Assembly (NCBI GenBank): GCA_022447365.1 | Contig: JAKVBL010000009.1 | Location: 113,812-177,811 of the forward strand | DNA length: 64,000 nucleotides | Source: Oleiphilaceae bacterium | GTDB taxonomy: Bacteria > Pseudomonadota > Gammaproteobacteria > Pseudomonadales > Oleiphilaceae | Direction: 5' to 3' | In this document: one piece after another, positions 30,951 through 39,690 of the stretch | Layout: each line of letters begins with the position of its first letter | Numbering within the stretch: position 1 is the stretch's first letter | Translations under genes and position numbers: made by a program | Notes under the pieces: generated by a model | What the model saw: only the letters and a program-made list of their open reading frames with translations | Told to the model about the DNA's origin: nothing | Databases searched by the model: none

Positions 30951-32624
30951 ATGGGAGCAAATAACGGATTTTTATCGCCACTCGCTTACGCCTATAAGTG
31001 GGAAAAAGCAAAAGCTGATGATTTATATCTGACACAGCCGATGGGCGGGGATCAGGTACAAGAATACACTTGGAACCGAGCGGTTGGTGAGGCGAGAAGA
31101 ATGGCCTCCTATTTAAAGTCTCTAGACCTCCCCCCCAAAAGCAAGATTGCTATTTTATCGAAAAACTGTGCGCACTGGATCATGTCAGATTTGGCTATTT
31201 GGATGGCGGGGTATGTCACTGTACCTCTGTATCCGACATTAAACGCCGAGACCGTTCGATATATTCTAGAACACAGTGATTCAAAACTTCTTTTTGTTGG
31301 TAAATTGGATGACTGGGATGAGATGAAAGCTGGTGTTCCAGATGATCTTCCCTGTTTATCTTATTCACTTAGCCCGCCAAATGATTTCCAAACTTGGGAG
31401 CAAATTGTTGCCGACCATAAACCGTTTATGGAAGAAACGGTTCGTGATGCCGATGAGTTAGCAACGATTGTTTATACCTCGGGGAGTACTGGCAAACCTA
31501 AAGGTGTCATGATTTCTTTTGGGGCTATGAGTATGGCAGCGAAAGGTGTTTCTGAGGCACTTGAGATGAAAGATTCAGAACGCATGCTTTCTTATTTGCC
31601 TTTGGCGCACGTATTTGAGCGCTATGCCGTAGAGCAGGCGTCTTTGTATGTGGGTTTTCATCTTTTCTTTGCAGAAGCGCTTGATACATTTGTTCAGGAC
31701 TTAAAGCGTGCGCGACCAACGGTCTTTATCTCTGTGCCGAGATTATGGGCGAAGTTCCAGCTCGGTGTATTCCAGAAAATGACACCTGAAAAACTGAAGT
31801 TCCTTCAGAGTATTCCGATCATATCTTCTCTTGTAAATAAAAAAGTATTGAAGAACTTGGGCTTAGATCATTGTCACTTTGCTGTGAGTGGCTCAGCTCC
31901 TTTGTCAGAAGATATTATTAATTGGTACCGAGGCTTAGGACTGGAATTGATGGAAGGGTATGGCATGTCGGAGAATTTTGCTTATTCACATATCAGTATG
32001 CCTGGTCGCGCTAGAGTCGGGTATGTCGGCGAGCCATTGCCTGGGGTTCAGCAGCGAATTTCTGAAAAAGGTGAGATAGAAATTAAAAGCCCTGCTGCGA
32101 TGATGGGCTACTACAAAGATGATGAGAAAACCAAAGAAAGCTACACCGAAGATGGTTTCTTATTGACGGGAGATAAAGGCGAGATTGATGAGTTAGGTCG
32201 ATTAAAGATTACAGGTCGAATTAAAGAAATCTTTAAGACCAGTAAAGGTAAATACGTTGCGCCAGCGCCTATCGAAAATAAGTTGATGGTCGATCAAGCG
32301 ATTGAAGTTGTTTGCGTTGCGGGTGCAGATTGTGCTCAACCATATGCTGTGGCTGTTTTGCCAGAGCATTTGCAGGCTATGCATGGTGATCAAGCATTTC
32401 GCGACAAAACCTCGGAGAGCCTTAAGGGATTAATCAAGTTTGTTAATGCAACCTTAGATCAGCATGAGGCAATTCAGTTTATTGTTGTGGTGAGTGATGT
32501 CTGGGGGATTGAGAATAATTTCTTAACACCAACGATGAAAATAAAAAGAGATGTGATTGAGTCACATTACGCGCCGAAAGTTGAGACTTGGTTTAAAGCG
32601 AAAGAATCTGTCTTATGGGATTGA
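30951..32624 (+). CDS. Long-chain acyl-CoA synthetase, copy 1
   Basis: A 557-residue ANL-superfamily ligase that activates a fatty acid with ATP and CoA. It carries the P-loop TIVYTSGSTGKPKGVM, the AMP-binding YGMSENFAYS, the DGFLLTGDKGEID hinge motif and the K-containing ITGRIKEIFKTSKGKYVAPA. ATG 30951 with AGAGGGG upstream is the clear start; the in-frame TTG at 30909 has no site. It is a tandem paralogue of the next gene with identical length. Confidence 0.92.
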   Translation: MGANNGFLSPLAYAYKWEKAKADDLYLTQPMGGDQVQEYTWNRAVGEARRMASYLKSLDLPPKSKIAILSKNCAHWIMSDLAIWMAGYVTVPLYPTLNAETVRYILEHSDSKLLFVGKLDDWDEMKAGVPDDLPCLSYSLSPPNDFQTWEQIVADHKPFMEETVRDADELATIVYTSGSTGKPKGVMISFGAMSMAAKGVSEALEMKDSERMLSYLPLAHVFERYAVEQASLYVGFHLFFAEALDTFVQDLKRARPTVFISVPRLWAKFQLGVFQKMTPEKLKFLQSIPIISSLVNKKVLKNLGLDHCHFAVSGSAPLSEDIINWYRGLGLELMEGYGMSENFAYSHISMPGRARVGYVGEPLPGVQQRISEKGEIEIKSPAAMMGYYKDDEKTKESYTEDGFLLTGDKGEIDELGRLKITGRIKEIFKTSKGKYVAPAPIENKLMVDQAIEVVCVAGADCAQPYAVAVLPEHLQAMHGDQAFRDKTSESLKGLIKFVNATLDQHEAIQFIVVVSDVWGIENNFLTPTMKIKRDVIESHYAPKVETWFKAKESVLWD

Positions 32625-32789
32625 CCGTAGGAGTTTAGGGTTTGTATAAGCAAGGCTAATTTGCGCTATCGGGACTGAGTTTAAATTGTTGTTTCAATTT
32701 GAACTCAGTCCTTTTATCATTCAAAAATATTGTCAAAAAATTAATGAAACACGTTTTCTAAAATACGAATAAAAGGCGATCGAATAATT

Positions 32790-34463
32790 ATGAGTGCAGT
32801 TCAGAATGTGACGCTTCCTTTAGAGTCTGTTTATAAGTGGGAAAAACAAAGAGCTGATAAAGTCTATATGACTCAGCCAATGGGTAATGGTGTAGTGCAA
32901 GAATATACTTGGGCACGTGCCATGAACGAAGCCCGACGTATGGCGAACTACCTCAAAGCTCAGAACCTCCCTCCGAAAAGTAAAATAGCGATTCTTTCAA
33001 AAAACTGTGCCCACTGGATCATGTCAGATCTAGCAATCTGGATGGCAGGTCATGTGACGGTTCCTCTTTATCCAACATTGAATGCTGACACGGTTAGCTA
33101 CATTCTTGAGCACAGTGAAGCGCAAGCTTTATTCGTAGGTAAGCTCGATGATTGGGAAGATATGGCTCCGGGCGTTCCAGCTGACATGCCTTGTATCTCT
33201 TATCCTTTAAGCCCAGAAAATGATTACCCAACGTGGGATTCATTAATTGCTGAAACAGCTCCTCTTGAGGGTGAAGTTGAGCGTTCAGCAGATGAGTTAG
33301 CGACTATCGTATACACCTCAGGTAGTACCGGTCGTCCAAAAGGCGTTATGTTGTCGTTTGGAGCAATGGGTGTAGCTGCTTCCGGTGCATCTCAGGCTCT
33401 TAAATTATTCACTGAAGATCGCATGCTTTCATACTTGCCACTTGCGCACGTGTTTGAGCGTTATGTTGTTGAGCAGTCGTCGTTCTACATTGGTTTCGAA
33501 CTTTATTTTGCAGAAGCGTTAGACACCTTCTTGCAAGACCTTCAGCGAGCACGTCCGACAGTATTCGTTTCAGTGCCGCGTTTATGGTCTAAGTTCCAGC
33601 TAGGTATTTTCAAGAAAATGCCTCCTAAGAAACTTAATCGTCTATTAAAAGTGCCAATTCTGTCAGGCATTGTGAAGAAGAAAGTATTGACTGGACTAGG
33701 CTTGGAGCATTGTCGGTTTGCTGGTAGTGGTTCTGCTCCGTTGTCTGAAGAAATTATCAAGTGGTACCGCGGTCTTGGCCTTGAGCTGCTTGAAGGCTAT
33801 GGCATGTCAGAGAATTTTGCTTACTCGCATATTTCACTACCTGGCCGTTCGCGTGTTGGTTATGTTGGTGAGCCCTTACCCGGTGTTCAGCAGCGTATTT
33901 CTGAGATTGGTGAAATCGAAGTGAACAGCCCTGCAAATATGATGGGTTATTACAAAAACGATGAGAAAACCAAAGAAAGCTTCACCGAAGATGGTTTCTT
34001 GCTAACTGGTGACAAAGGTGAGATCGATGACATGGGTCGCCTTAAAATTACTGGTCGTATCAAAGAGATCTTTAAGACGAGTAAGGGTAAGTACGTTGCT
34101 CCGGCGCCAATTGAAAATAAAATCATCAGTCACGATGAAATTGAAATGGTATGTGTTGCTGGTGCTGAGTGTCCGCAGCCTCACGCATTGATTCATCTTT
34201 CTGAAGAGGCATTGCCAAAACGCGATGAGCCAGATTTTCGTGCAAACTTAGAGAAGAGTTTGACTGAGCTAATGGCATCGGTGAATGCAACGGTTGATCC
34301 GCATGAAGCTTTGCAGTTCATGGTTGTTGTAAAAGATTTTTGGGCGATTGAGAATGGCTTCTTAACGCCAACAATGAAGATCAAGCGTGATGTTGTTGAA
34401 GGACAGTACAAAGATCAAATTGATGGTTGGTATGCTGGTAGAGCTAAAGTAGTTTGGGAATAA
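32790..34463 (+). CDS. Long-chain acyl-CoA synthetase, copy 2
   Basis: A second 557-residue ANL ligase, colinear with copy 1 and sharing long identical stretches such as SKNCAHWIMSDLAIWMAG and ENFAYSHIS. The P-loop is TIVYTSGSTGRPKGVM and the C-terminal motif ITGRIKEIFKTSKGKYVAPA. The DNA differs at many third positions, so the duplication is not recent. The spacer of 165 bp contains room for a separate promoter. The copies differ most in their C-terminal third and near residues 115-150. A strong terminator follows. Confidence 0.92.
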   Translation: MSAVQNVTLPLESVYKWEKQRADKVYMTQPMGNGVVQEYTWARAMNEARRMANYLKAQNLPPKSKIAILSKNCAHWIMSDLAIWMAGHVTVPLYPTLNADTVSYILEHSEAQALFVGKLDDWEDMAPGVPADMPCISYPLSPENDYPTWDSLIAETAPLEGEVERSADELATIVYTSGSTGRPKGVMLSFGAMGVAASGASQALKLFTEDRMLSYLPLAHVFERYVVEQSSFYIGFELYFAEALDTFLQDLQRARPTVFVSVPRLWSKFQLGIFKKMPPKKLNRLLKVPILSGIVKKKVLTGLGLEHCRFAGSGSAPLSEEIIKWYRGLGLELLEGYGMSENFAYSHISLPGRSRVGYVGEPLPGVQQRISEIGEIEVNSPANMMGYYKNDEKTKESFTEDGFLLTGDKGEIDDMGRLKITGRIKEIFKTSKGKYVAPAPIENKIISHDEIEMVCVAGAECPQPHALIHLSEEALPKRDEPDFRANLEKSLTELMASVNATVDPHEALQFMVVVKDFWAIENGFLTPTMKIKRDVVEGQYKDQIDGWYAGRAKVVWE

Positions 34464-34475
34464 GTTCCCAGCGAT

Positions 34476-34505
34476 AAAAAAAGCGACCCTTGGGTCGCTT
34501 TTTTT
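34476..34505. terminator. Bidirectional terminator between acyl-CoA synthetase copy 2 and the iron permease
   Basis: A 14-bp stem (AAAAAAAGCGACCC/GGGTCGCTTTTTTT) with a 2-nt loop. T-runs occur on both strands, so it can end both convergent genes. Confidence 0.92.
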
Positions 34506-34529
34506 ATGTCTCAACATTTCAGATAAGTA

Positions 34530-36191
34530 CTACGTTCGATTGATTGAGCGGCTAAGTAAAATCACAGGAATAATTCCCACAATAACAATTACTAAAGCTG
34601 ATAATGCGCATTGTTCTATCAGTTCATCTGACGCAAATTGATACACATGCGTTGCCAGTGTTTCAAAATTGAATGGGCGCAGTATCAGTGTTGCAGGAAG
34701 CTCTTTCATACAATCTACAAACACGACAAGCATGGCCGTTAATGCGCCTGGTTTTATGATCGGTAAGTGAATGCGTATTAGCGTTGTCAGGCTGCTCTTT
34801 CCAAGAGATCGAGAGGCCATGTCCATCGATGGTGTAACTTTCTCAAGGCTTGAATCTATAGCTCCGGTTGCGACGGCTAAGAAGCGCACAGTGTAGGCAA
34901 AAAGTAATGCCGCAATACTTCCACTCAATAATAAGCCAGTGCTGAATCCGAAATGGCTGCGAGCAATGCTATCAAGCCAGTTATCAAAGCCCGCGAGCGG
35001 AATAATTACGCCGATTGCCAAAACGGCACCTGGAATTGCGTACCCTAGGCTAGATACTTGTGTCATAGAGCGGGTGAATTTTGAGTTATCTAAGCGCTTC
35101 GTATAAGCCAAAATACATGCGATGACTAAAGTGATGAATGCGGCGCTAAAGCTCAGAGAAAAACTATTAAATGCGTAGGTAAAAAATTGCGTGTTCCAGC
35201 TTTTGTCAAAGTAATGAATCGAATAGTCGGAAAGGATGATGACCGGAATTAAGAAACCAAAAACAATTGGTGTTGATGCGAGTAGAGTAGCGAAGAAAGC
35301 CTTTTTTCCAGTCAGGTGTTGAGTTGGCAGAGGACGTGATTGAGTTTTGCTAGAAAACGACTGCTGTTGGTCCCTAGATTTTCTCTCCATCATGATTAAA
35401 AACACGACAGCTAACATCATCACGGTAGCAATTTGAGCTGCACCGCCTAAATTGCTCATATTCAGCCATGTGTCATAAAGGCCTGCAGTCAGCGTTTGAA
35501 TTGCGAAGTAATCAACGGTACCGAAGTCATTCAGTGTTTCCATCAGAACCAAAGATAGACCGACGACAATTGCAGGTCGCGCAATCGGTAATGATACGCG
35601 GAAGAAAAAGCCAAAAGAATTCGAACCCAGGCTTCTAGCGGCGTAGTAAAGAGAAACTGATTGTTGCAAAAATGCGGCGCGAGCCAGCATGTAGATATAA
35701 GGGTATAGCGTTAGTGACATGAGGATAATGGCGCCCCCCATGCTTCGGACTTCGGGGAAGTAGTAGTCTCTGCTCGATTGCCAGCCAAATATCTCTCTAA
35801 GCATTGATTGGAGAGGGCCAGCATATTCAAGAAAGTCAGTGTAGACATAAGCAATCACATACGCAGGCATCGCAAAAGGGAGTAATAACGCCCACGTGAA
35901 AAAACGTTTGCCTGGAAAACTATAATGGCTTATTAACCATGCAGCACCAATGCCTAAAGCGGTACTCAGACATCCAACTCCGAGCATTAATATCAGCGTG
36001 CTTTTAATATAGGCAGGAAGTACTGTCTCAGATAAATGAACCCAAATGTTGTCGTCTGGAAATGCGGCTAAATACAAAACGGCCAATACTGGTAGGCAGA
36101 TGATGCTGGTCGTTAAAAAAGCACTGAGCTTCCAGTAATGCTCTGATCGCCAAAAAGATTTAACGGGATATGTCGGGCTATTAGTGCGCAA
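34530..36191 (-). CDS. Iron(III) ABC transporter permease (FbpB/AfuB type)
   Basis: A 553-residue inner-membrane permease with about twelve helices in two homologous halves, as in fused FbpB permeases. Each half has the EAA-loop motif that contacts the ATPase: AARSLGSNSFGFFFRVSLPI in the first and ASRSLGKSSLTTLIRIHLPI in the second. It lies 83 bp downstream of the iron-binding protein on the same strand, with a terminator-like hairpin between that may lower its expression relative to the binding protein. No ATPase gene is adjacent. Confidence 0.9.
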   Translation of the reverse strand: MRTNSPTYPVKSFWRSEHYWKLSAFLTTSIICLPVLAVLYLAAFPDDNIWVHLSETVLPAYIKSTLILMLGVGCLSTALGIGAAWLISHYSFPGKRFFTWALLLPFAMPAYVIAYVYTDFLEYAGPLQSMLREIFGWQSSRDYYFPEVRSMGGAIILMSLTLYPYIYMLARAAFLQQSVSLYYAARSLGSNSFGFFFRVSLPIARPAIVVGLSLVLMETLNDFGTVDYFAIQTLTAGLYDTWLNMSNLGGAAQIATVMMLAVVFLIMMERKSRDQQQSFSSKTQSRPLPTQHLTGKKAFFATLLASTPIVFGFLIPVIILSDYSIHYFDKSWNTQFFTYAFNSFSLSFSAAFITLVIACILAYTKRLDNSKFTRSMTQVSSLGYAIPGAVLAIGVIIPLAGFDNWLDSIARSHFGFSTGLLLSGSIAALLFAYTVRFLAVATGAIDSSLEKVTPSMDMASRSLGKSSLTTLIRIHLPIIKPGALTAMLVVFVDCMKELPATLILRPFNFETLATHVYQFASDELIEQCALSALVIVIVGIIPVILLSRSINRT

Positions 36192-36232
36192 AGAGAAATG
36201 ATTCGGTTGTCTTAAAGAAACTTAGTATAAAC

Positions 36233-36257
36233 AAAAAAAGCGGCTCTAGGCCGCTTT
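36233..36257 (-). terminator. Hairpin terminator/attenuator between the binding protein and permease genes
   Basis: Read on the minus strand, an 8-bp stem (AAAGCGGC/GCCGCTTT, 5-nt loop) runs into a seven-T tract. It would reduce read-through into the permease gene. Confidence 0.8.
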
Positions 36258-36274
36258 CTTTATGAGTCGATGCA

Positions 36275-37291
36275 TTATTGATCGAATGCTACTTTATCTA
36301 CTAGCTTTGCAGCAGCTTTGCGTAAACCGGCAATGTCAGCAAGAGGTAGTTGATCTGCTTTGAATTCACCCCAAGATGCAACGAGTTCACTTGGTTGAAC
36401 TGCTGGGTTAACTGGGTATTCAAAGTTTTGCTCAGCATACATTGTTTGAGCTGTTTCGCCTGTTAAGTATTCCATTAGCTTAATGGCGTTTGCTTTGTTT
36501 GGTGCGCTCGTTGTCAATGCCATGCCGCTGATGTTTACGTGAGTACCGCGATCTGCAGAGTTAGGGAACAGAATGTTAACGGCATTTGCCCATTTTGTTT
36601 GCTCTTCATCTTGAAGCATTTTGCCTAGGTAGTAGTTATTGCCTAGTGAAAGGTCACATACTCCTTCATAAATAGCTTTTACTTGTGCGCGATCATTGCC
36701 TTGTGGTTTGCGAGCAAGGTTTGCTTTAACGCCCTTCAACCATGTTTCCGTTTCTGCTTCGCCGTGATGAGCGATCATTGAAGCGATCAACGCTAAATTA
36801 TATGGGTGTTTGCCGCTACGAGTACAAATACGACCTTTCCATTTTTCATCGGCAAGCTCTTCATATGTTGTGATTTCGCCATCTTTTACACGTTCGTTTG
36901 ATGCGTAGATAGAGCGAGTACGAGTCGTAAGACCAAACCACAGTCCTTCTGGATCACGATATTGGCTAGGAATATTGCTGTTAAGAGTATCTGAGTTAAC
37001 AGCCTGAACTAAATCCATTTCAACAACTTCATTTAGGCGGCCAATATCAACAGTGAATACTAAGTCAGCCGGAGAGTTAGCACCCTCACGCTTAAGGCGC
37101 TCTGCTAGACCTTTCTTGGCAAATACCACGTTTACCTTGATTCCTGTCTCTTCAGTGAAGCCTTGGAATAATGGTTCTACCAAAAATGGTTGGCGGTATG
37201 AGTAGACATTGACTTCTTCTGATGCAATCGCACTGCTGCTTACTGAGGTAAATAGCATTGCGGCGAGTAGTGACTTAATTCCAAAACGCAT
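36275..37291 (-). CDS. Periplasmic iron(III)-binding protein (FbpA/FutA type)
   Basis: A 338-residue exported solute-binding protein. Its signal peptide (about 1-23) is cut near AIA-SEE. The mature N-terminus EVNVYSYRQPFLVEPLF is typical of the ferric-binding subgroup. The adjacent tyrosines in NNYYLGKML match the Fe-coordinating pair of that group. It delivers iron to the permease encoded next. A Fur-box-like sequence lies 24-42 bp upstream of its ATG, so iron repression is likely. Confidence 0.92.
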   Translation of the reverse strand: MRFGIKSLLAAMLFTSVSSSAIASEEVNVYSYRQPFLVEPLFQGFTEETGIKVNVVFAKKGLAERLKREGANSPADLVFTVDIGRLNEVVEMDLVQAVNSDTLNSNIPSQYRDPEGLWFGLTTRTRSIYASNERVKDGEITTYEELADEKWKGRICTRSGKHPYNLALIASMIAHHGEAETETWLKGVKANLARKPQGNDRAQVKAIYEGVCDLSLGNNYYLGKMLQDEEQTKWANAVNILFPNSADRGTHVNISGMALTTSAPNKANAIKLMEYLTGETAQTMYAEQNFEYPVNPAVQPSELVASWGEFKADQLPLADIAGLRKAAAKLVDKVAFDQ

Positions 37292-37314
37292 GGTTTATCC
37301 TTAATGAAGTTAAT

Positions 37315-37333
37315 AATGAGAACGATTTCAATT
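37315..37333 (-). promoter_or_regulatory. Putative Fur box upstream of the iron-binding protein
   Basis: AATGAGAACGATTTCAATT matches 13 of the 16 fixed positions of the AATGAnAATnATTnTCATT form of the Fur consensus. It sits between two divergent genes, just upstream of an iron uptake gene. No binding evidence is available. Confidence 0.6.
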
Positions 37334-37453
37334 TTAATATCGAGAATGCATTAAGCAAGCTTTTTATGCAAGTAAATAACTTGTCTTGATCTGGGCCAAC
37401 ATGCGTATTCCTTGCTAGTCTTAAGACAAGTTCTACAAAAAGTTTGTATATAA

Positions 37454-38071
37454 ATGACTTTATTGAAAATTTTCTCGGTCTTTCTGCTTGGTTTCAGCTT
37501 GCTTTTGCAAGGCTGTGCAACGTCAAGAACCACAACGCATTATGGTTTTTTTGAGGCAGAGAACTCGCAAGGCGAGTTGAGACAGTTTCGTGTTCATTGG
37601 GAAACTATTGACGTACAAGGGTTCAACTCCCGAGAACGCTATTCAACTCCTCTCGTATTACAGGCTCAGTGCTCGCAGCGCGCTGTGCGCTTCTATGATG
37701 CTAATTTTCGGGCGCAAAGAGCGTGCATCCCTAATGATCAGTTAGGGATTGCTTACTGTGGGTCTGAGCGTAAAGATCTAGATCACAGGGCGTTACCCAT
37801 AGAAAAAGGTAAGGCTTGTGCTTATGTTGTCGACGCGAAAGGGGCTGGGGAGATCAAATATTTAGGTGATGAAATCCAGATAATCATGCGTTGTCAGCCT
37901 AAAGAGCCTCAGGTAAGGGTTGGTAGGAAGTGGGTAAACCGTGATTATCTTAAGCCATCGAGTATTCCCTATGTGGTTTCGACTAAGACCGTACCTGGTA
38001 GTGATAAGGATGGGCACGTACCTCAATTATGGAATCATTCGTCGGTATGTGACCCAACGCAGGGTCGTTAA
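37454..38071 (+). CDS. Uncharacterised lipoprotein
   Basis: A 205-residue protein with a lipoprotein signal peptide: a hydrophobic helix followed by the lipobox LQGC (Cys near residue 22). The mature part is beta-rich with several cysteines (QAQCSQRAV, RACIPND, AYCGSER, KACAYVV, MRCQPKE, SSVCDP) that could form disulfides. No family is recognised. It is divergent from the iron-binding gene, and the Fur-like box lies in the shared spacer about 120 bp upstream. Confidence 0.7.
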   Translation: MTLLKIFSVFLLGFSLLLQGCATSRTTTHYGFFEAENSQGELRQFRVHWETIDVQGFNSRERYSTPLVLQAQCSQRAVRFYDANFRAQRACIPNDQLGIAYCGSERKDLDHRALPIEKGKACAYVVDAKGAGEIKYLGDEIQIIMRCQPKEPQVRVGRKWVNRDYLKPSSIPYVVSTKTVPGSDKDGHVPQLWNHSSVCDPTQGR

Positions 38072-38172
38072 TTACTATACGTTACAAAGGCTTACAGGCT
38101 TTAGTGGTATCAATTTTTGAGTGAGTCATAATAGCGTGAATTGTGCGTGTTAACGGGTAAAGAGAACGAGAT

Positions 38173-39489
38173 ATGAGTGTTGAACGTGTCAAAACAGCGG
38201 TATCGAATCTGCAAGAAGGGATGTTTGTTGCAGACCTAGATCGTCCGTGGCACGAAACGCCGTTTCCGCTTCAGGGTTTTTATATACGGGCCGAAGACGA
38301 TAGAAAAGCGATTGCTCAATTTTGTAGCCACGTCTTTATCGATAGTAAAAAAACGCGCGTAAAAAATGCTCATGCAGAGCACGCAGCATTTAATCCTAGT
38401 AAGGCATCATCTTCCGGTGTAAAGAAAAGCGGGCAAGCTACGCTGGAACTTCCTGAAGTCGTTATCAAATCGCCAGAAAGTTATAAGTCTGAAGTAAGTA
38501 TTCAGAAAGAAGCGGCGCGTGTAAAACGATTACATCAACAAGTAAATGATGCTGTTCGAAACATTTGTGAGAGTGTCGCGAATGGAGAGCAAGTAAGCGT
38601 CCAAGATACGCAAAAGCTTGCAGTGAGCATGGTCGTGAGTGTCGTTCGCAATCCAGACGCGCTTATCTGGTTGGCAAAAATGGACGATGAAGATCAACAA
38701 GGTTATCAGCATGTGGTTCGCGCATCGATTTGGGCGCTCGTTTTTGCAAGACACCTTGGGTTAACAAATCCTTTGATGAAAAGTCTAGCGGTTGGCGTGC
38801 TCTTGTCACACATCGGAAAGGTAAAGTTAGAGCAGTCTGTGAGAGATGCTGAACCAGAAGATAGCAAGCAGAACCCAAATTATCAGTCCTACGTTCAGCA
38901 CAGTTTAGATATTCTGAAAGAATGTGATGGCTTGCCTGACAGTGTGTTGAGCATTGTTGAGTTTCATGCCGAGAGACACAACGGTTCAGGGTTCCCGAAA
39001 GGTGTCACTGGTCAAACAATTCCGTTATTAGCAAAAATTGCGGGCTTAGTAGACGAATATCAAACGATGATTACGCCTAGGGGGGAAAGTAAAGGTTTGT
39101 CGCCTCGAGAGGCTGTCGCGGAACTCTATGAGCAAAGAAACGTCCTGTTTCAAAAAGATCTTGTTGAACGCTTCATCGAAGCGATTGGCGTATTCCCGAC
39201 TGGAACCTTGGTTGAACTGAGCACTCAAGAAGTTGGAATTGTTACAGGTCACAATAGCGAACGACGTTTGCTTCCACAGATTATTGTTGTGACGGATAAA
39301 GACAAAAAATTGCTGAAAAGCGGCCGTAAGTTGGATTTAAAAGCATGGAATGAAAGTCATTCCGAAGCAGAGGCGCTATATATTAAAGATAGTTTGCCTA
39401 AGGGAGCATTTGGCATTGATGAGAATGCCTTCCTTCTGTCTGGCGCAACGTCTAAATGGAGTCTGAAGCATATAATGTCGGGCATGTAA
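38173..39489 (+). CDS. Degenerate HD-GYP protein with DUF3391 domain
   Basis: A 438-residue cytoplasmic protein. It has an N-terminal DUF3391 domain (about 1-60, NLQEGMFVADLDRPWHETPF), a linker helix and an HD-GYP-type domain (about 165-340). HD-GYP enzymes hydrolyse cyclic di-GMP with a metal centre. Here key ligands are altered. The HD pair of LLHDIGK reads LLSHIGK. HHERxDGSGYP reads HAERHNGSGFP. The later DxxD site reads VDEYQ. The domain is therefore probably catalytically dead and may act as a binding or scaffolding protein. A C-terminal extension of about 90 residues follows. Confidence 0.82.
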   Translation: MSVERVKTAVSNLQEGMFVADLDRPWHETPFPLQGFYIRAEDDRKAIAQFCSHVFIDSKKTRVKNAHAEHAAFNPSKASSSGVKKSGQATLELPEVVIKSPESYKSEVSIQKEAARVKRLHQQVNDAVRNICESVANGEQVSVQDTQKLAVSMVVSVVRNPDALIWLAKMDDEDQQGYQHVVRASIWALVFARHLGLTNPLMKSLAVGVLLSHIGKVKLEQSVRDAEPEDSKQNPNYQSYVQHSLDILKECDGLPDSVLSIVEFHAERHNGSGFPKGVTGQTIPLLAKIAGLVDEYQTMITPRGESKGLSPREAVAELYEQRNVLFQKDLVERFIEAIGVFPTGTLVELSTQEVGIVTGHNSERRLLPQIIVVTDKDKKLLKSGRKLDLKAWNESHSEAEALYIKDSLPKGAFGIDENAFLLSGATSKWSLKHIMSGM

Positions 39490-39599
39490 GCTTGGCTTTT
39501 TACTGCTAAATATCTCTAACTGACATTTCCTACGCGCTCTCCTCATATGCGCATTGCATGATTTTTTCGCTCTTATTGGATCTTGCTAAATCTCATCTA

Positions 39600-39645
39600 C
39601 GCTTATCAAAGTCTTTTTTGACGATCGCTTGAAATTTGATAAGTG
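39600..39645. repeat. Inverted repeat upstream of the ABC exporter operon
   Basis: The 9-bp arms CTTATCAAA and TTTGATAAG (39602-39610 and 39635-39643) are perfectly complementary and spaced by 24 bp, extendable by a G:T and a C:G pair. It lies 46 bp upstream of the ABC ATPase ATG and could be a regulator-binding site. No factor is identified. Confidence 0.5.
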
Positions 39646-39690
39646 CGCCCTCATAAAAACTGCCTCAAACCTACTAAAGTGAATATCTCG

